Origin: Hyalella azteca
Taxonomy: Eukaryota > Arthropoda > Malacostraca > Amphipoda > Hyalellidae
Direction of reading: 5' to 3'
Assembly (NCBI RefSeq): GCF_000764305.2
Contig: NW_025947285.1
Span: forward strand, 62,001 to 126,000
Length of the DNA: 64,000 nt
Shown here: one piece after another, positions 59,818-64,000 of the stretch
Numbering within the stretch: position 1 is the first letter of the stretch
Layout of the letters: each line of letters opens with the position of its first letter
The notes under the pieces: generated by a model
What the model was told of the DNA's origin: nothing
The model's database searches: none
What the model saw: the letters and a program-made list of their open reading frames with translations, nothing else
Translations under genes and position numbers: made by a program

Positions 59818-60935
59818 GAAAACCGTTTTTCATTCTCATAGATGAGTCGACAGATGTGTCCTCCCAAAAGCTCCTTTGCATCACATGCCGCTATTTTTCA
59901 GCCGAAAAAAACATTGTAAATGATTTTCTGGCACTGATTCCCGCTACGTCAACGAAAGGAGAAGACCTCTTCCTTGCTCTCAAAAGCAAACTGGATGAGC
60001 TCGGCCTGACAATTGCGTAGGATATGGCTCTGATGGAGCATCATATGTTATCGGCACTCATAGCTTGGTTTGGTCACATGTCAGAGCTGAGTCGGAAAAA
60101 TGAGTGTTGATAAGAAGTACTTGCCATTCCCTAAAGTTGACGGTGCAGTACGCTTTTGAAACCTTGCCAGCATTGGATTTCTCATTGGATCCAGCATTGG
60201 ATTTTTTGGAGATCCATCATTGGAGATCCAGCATTGGATTTCTTCTAAGTGAAGTACCGTCATTTTTCTCCAGAAGCAGTCTGCGACGTGAGGAGTACCT
60301 GAAACTCTTCGAAGCAATGAATCCAGAAAGTGAGAGATCTGGAACTCCAGCACTTTTCAAAAAAATTCTGCCACTCACTGGTTGGTCCGCGGCACATGTT
60401 TGTACAATCTGCTGATCAACTGGCATGAGCTGAAAGCATACTTTTCTTGCGCAGAAGTCCATGCTCCTGCAAATATACGGTACAAGATCGCTGCAATTGC
60501 AAACATGCTGAAAGATGAAACAATCTTCCTTTTCATTACTTTCCTCACTCACATTGTTCAAGAGTTGGAGCACTTGAATGCTCTTATCCAAGGGACCGAT
60601 GTCGATCCTGAAAAACTTTTTAGAGAGCTCGATCTCCATCACAAAAGCCTGAAGTCAAGAGTTTTTGACAGCCGAGGGTATCAGTTGACTTTGGTGCCAA
60701 GTTCAACGCTGAGGGTCAGACTTTCATACAATAGTAACCAATTCATTAGAAGGTACCGTCTGAAAATGTGTTGAGAACAACAATAAGCGATGTTCGAAAT
60801 TTCTGTTGGACCTTCTCAGTGAGCTTGAAAAGCAACTACCAGAAAACAAAGCAATTTTCAGTGGTTTGTCTAACCTTGGACCCTCCAAAGTTTTGTCTCA
60901 GATGAAGAAAGACCCATTCAGTCAGCTTTGCCAGA
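59818..60935 (+). pseudogene. hAT-family transposase relic
   Basis: Plus-strand blocks broken by stops and shifts: FFILIDESTDVSSQKLL (first catalytic Asp); KGEDLFLALKSKLDELGL; then after a TAG and shift GYGSDGAS (second Asp region); IRSTCHSLKLTVQYAFETLP; EVPSFFSRSSLRREEYLKLF; LINWHELKAYF; NIRYKIAAIANMLKDETIFL; ELEHLNALIQGTD; and a C-terminal ENKAIFSGLSNLGPSKVLSQ region. These match the RNase-H-like core of hAT transposases, of the kind that gave ZNF862-like genes. Many breaks show it is dead. A local expansion of CCAGCATTGGATTT (60,166-60,242) interrupts it. Confidence 0.88.
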
Positions 60936-61035
60936 TGGTATATTTCTATACCAGATTTCACAAATCTGGTATTTTCAGGAAGTGTCTGGTATGAATATTT
61001 TAGATCTGGTATATTTGCCTAAATCTGGTATTTTC
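60930..61035. repeat. Repeated ATCTGGTATTTT words with hairpin
   Basis: Four to five copies of ATCTGGTAT within 100 bp, including the foldback ATACCAGATTT-CAC-AAATCTGGTAT. Directly follows the hAT relic; could be part of its 3' end. Confidence 0.65.
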
Positions 61036-61252
61036 TGACTTGCTGCAAATTTACTGCATTAAGTTCCACTTCAAGTTTGAACTTCCACCAGCGTAGGCGT
61101 GGATTATATAGATTACCTTCAGAGCGGAGCGACTAGAGGTTTCCCGCCATTTTTGGAACCGCAATTTTAATGCTTGATGGAATAATTCCAATCTAATTGT
61201 TAACATTTAACAAAAGTGCTTAGTGCAATATAAGCACGACAGTGATGATCCT

Positions 61253-61395
61253 TGATTTTTAGTGCATTTTCGCATTTATGGAAAAAAGGCGCTATTGTGC
61301 TCGTCATGTCCGTCATTACGTATGTCCGTGACTTCACGTTTTCGTCGACGAGAAAATGCGCTCTCTGTCACTCACTGCAGTGAGTACTAGTTATA
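61253..61395 (-). repeat. CTCACTGCAGTGAG dispersed element, copy 3 (inverted)
   Basis: Reverse orientation relative to copies 1 and 2: starts AGTGCATTTTCGCATTTATG and ends CTCACTGCAGTGAGTACT. Retains the GACATGACGAGCACAATAG block. Confidence 0.8.
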
Positions 61396-62142
61396 GCAAC
61401 GGACACCGCGTGATGCTCCGTCCTGCGATTATGTAGGCCGTAGGGAATAACCTCCATTTTTTCTCTGCGGCATAAGTTATAAAACAGAAATAGTACGGAA
61501 TATATATATTTCTTTGAATTAAAACTTCGAATTTTGAAGGAACCCTTCAATCTATTGTTCAATTTAGTATAAAGCAAAGTGGATGAAAATCTACTGAATG
61601 GAATAATTCTAAGGCATTTTCGCAGAACTTGTGTGTATGGGAATAAAAAACAAAATTTTTTCATTAGAATACTCGTCGTTGATTTTTAAAACATAAGAAG
61701 GATTATCTCATAGCTCATATAAATCATTTTACTTGTCCCAACGTTTGCAATATGGTCACCAGCGTTAGCCGTCAGCCAATGAACGTGCAAGAAACACCGC
61801 ATTACCAAATATGGTCATATACCGAGGCAGCTCCAAGAGTGTTAGTCCATTGCGGTATAAGGGGGAAAACACATTATGGAAACTTCATGGCCCAATCTCT
61901 CTATCTATTCCAGATAAAACTGATAATAATTTGAAATAGCGCCTGAAAATGAGAATGCGAATCAACATTATATTTATTTTCCGTTTTATTTCAAAATCAT
62001 CAATAAAGAGTGGAAGTGAAAGAGTTCTCCCCCACGGTACGTCAAAGTCCATTTGACCATTTACCGGCCAGTACTCAGTACTGAATCCTTCCGCGCCAGT
62101 CCTCCAGTTGCTCTGATTACGGTAACGCAGCTGGCTCCATTC

Positions 62143-63094
62143 CTGGGCAGAGATTAACGAAACTTCGCTAAGTTCACGTAACTTTTCGTACTTACGTTCA
62201 AAAAGTTACGTATGGCGTAAGTTAGTCAAAATTTGGCATTAACAAAACTGTCTTACGCATGACTTATCTGAAAAGGTATTATCGAAACCATCCAACTAAC
62301 TGACCAATCAGAGGCTTTGGATTTGCTGTTCCTAGCTCCTGTCGACTCAGTGCGCAGAGCGCGTGGATGGAAGGAGGTTGTGTCGTGTCAGCGGCATCAG
62401 CGTAGACTGACTAGGGTGCATATGGAGAAATAAGTGTGACGTTATCCAAATAGCAATGCACTTGTTGTGATCATTCATCAAAATTTCTTGCAATCAGGGC
62501 AAAAAAATTGCACTATTCCCATTCAAAACTAGAAGACTTTTTAGAGAGACCTAGAATTTAGAAAATTTTATGAGTTGGAGTTGTGACTGTCAGAGAAAAA
62601 AAGAAATATGTGTACGGAGCTAAAAAAATGGTTGGCTTGTCAACCTCCACATAATTTTGAATCAAAAAGGCATGAAGATATTTTGAATCAAAAGGCATAA
62701 AACTCTTGAACATGAATATCAACATTTGCTTGTAAATTGAAACACAAGAGGAAAACAAATTAGCTTCTGGTATAAACTCAATCGAATATTTTTTCCTAAA
62801 AGCACTAGCACGATCCCATATTATACCTAAGTCTCATTATTGACAAAATTCTATTACAATTCAACTTGCTGCTAGTAAATTAATAGTCTCATATTGCTTC
62901 AACACTCAAAATTTGTACGTAACTCCGCTTACGACACCTCCGAGCAGGCGTACAGTTATGCACAAATTTTTGTACGTAGCTTCCCGCGCAAATGTTTCGA
63001 TAATAACACTCAGTAGAGTCACGTCTACTTAGCTGTACTTACGCTAAACGTTAGCGGCTACGTATACTTAGCATGTTTTGATAATCCGGCCCCT
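62143..63094. mobile_element. Inverted-repeat element of about 950 bp
   Basis: Left end GGGCAGAGATTAACGAAACT, then TCGCTAAGTTCACGTAAC. The inverse of the right end reads GGGGCCGGATTATCAAAACA, then TGCTAAGTATACGTAGCC. The two align over about 40 bp. The interior is rich in TTACGT/ACGTAA words and has no open frame. Shares TTCGCTAAGT and ACGTAAGT words with the 145-bp elements at 18,697 and 24,471, so they may be related. Confidence 0.68.
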
Positions 63095-64000
63095 GTTCGC
63101 CTGTTTCTTCTGCCATCGAGTTAAGCCCTTTCGATAGCCGAGTGGTTACTGTAATTGAGTTGTAATACTGTAGGAGGAATTGGTGGCGCTTACTTTAGGT
63201 CAATACGAGTCGCAATTGACGATACTTATTTTCTCGAGAGCGTTGCATCTGGACCTTTCTGGCTGTTAGTATGAAGTATCGGTGCACTTATTTCGACGCC
63301 GAATCCGAACCTGATATTGTCGAAATAAATTCGCGATTTTGAAACGTACTCTGAATTTTCGTTCTATTCCAAAGACTCTGGTTTCAACAACGTTAGCTGA
63401 ACGCAGATATCCTATAATATGATTCTACCATGTAACCATCGGGAGCTACGATCTACCAGTGCACCCCCCGCAACCATAGTTTGCACTTTGCCAGCGTCCT
63501 CTGCAGCCTTAGTGTAAGAGGTTGCTTTTCTGTGCACCTCTTATATGAATGGTAATTAGTATGACCTGATGGATGGTTTTTATCAGCGGGATCCGAGGGT
63601 ATAGAGGAGCAGCGTAAACGATTATAGAATATACATTTAAGATTACATTTCGGCTTACAGTTTAGGATAATCCAAGTTCATAAGTTGGAGCTTTAACATT
63701 AAATGTCTTCGGCGTCCAGTTGATATGAATAAGTCTAGACTCTAGAGTGTATCCGCGGGGCGTTCTCCACTCAAACGTTGAGCTGGCGTTACTGTCCTGT
63801 TTGACATAGACAGGAGCTATGGGGTATACCGACAGCGGTCCTCGCCAAAGACTGAAGTTAATCGCATGAGACAGAGCTTATATAGCTTCGCTATTTGACG
63901 TCACCAAGTGCGTTACTTGATAAACAGGGAAGGCTAATACAAGGAAATGTTTATGAACATATCGCAGTGAAGGAGATTATCTTTCAACAAGGAATATATT

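Larger units (their letters stand above)
56114..64000 (+). other. Right-hand stretch after the last sphingomyelinase exon found
   Basis: Probably sphingomyelinase intron DNA. Apart from the elements listed inside it, I see no exon. 57,170-59,200 and 63,100-64,000 hold nothing I can name. Confidence 0.55.

Noticed and set aside
63128..63200. tRNA-like A box (GATAGCCGAGTGGTTA)
   Set aside because: No B box at the right distance and the flanks do not fold into a cloverleaf. At most a degraded tRNA-derived SINE head.

Overview
This is a eukaryotic, almost certainly arthropod, genomic window. Coding exons are short, GC-richer islands with GT-AG introns, set in AT-rich DNA full of minisatellites and decayed transposons. 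A crustacean is my best guess from gene structure and repeat load, but nothing in the window proves it. There is no operon structure, and I recognise no tRNA, rRNA or CRISPR array.

Two protein-coding genes can be assembled exon by exon with consistent reading phase. (1) On the minus strand, from about 34,780 down to the left edge, lies an adhesion G-protein-coupled receptor of subfamily A (ADGRA, the GPR124/GPR125 type). I resolve 14 exons: an N-terminal exon of about 640 codons, four 72-nt leucine-rich-repeat (LRR) exons, an LRR C-terminal cap, an Ig domain over four exons, a hormone-receptor (HormR) domain, a GAIN-like region, and a large last exon with seven transmembrane helices and a long cytoplasmic tail that runs off position 1. 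The readable protein is about 2,650 residues, roughly twice the usual family size, because of an N-terminal extension and insertions in the Ig and GAIN domains. (2) On the plus strand, 53,256-56,113 carries four exons of an acid sphingomyelinase (SMPD1-like): saposin-B domain, linker, and the first part of the metallophosphoesterase domain. A further upstream exon is possible at 52,385-52,500. The rest of the catalytic domain was not found before 64,000.

The two genes are divergent. The DNA between them (about 35-52 kb), ADGRA intron 2 (12.2-31.5 kb) and the right end (56-64 kb) hold mobile-element relics: two Tc1/mariner relics of one family, one carrying an inverted duplication; two retropepsin-like fragments; a non-LTR reverse-transcriptase fragment; a hAT transposase pseudogene; several non-autonomous inverted-repeat elements, some in two or three copies; and at least eight minisatellites. 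Several long open frames in this DNA are tandem-repeat artefacts and were not called as genes.

The strongest points for a second look are the enlarged ADGRA ectodomain, a dead partial copy of an ADGRA LRR exon fused to a minisatellite, the inverted duplication in the mariner relic, and the families of short palindromic repeats. I found no convincing new multi-gene system.
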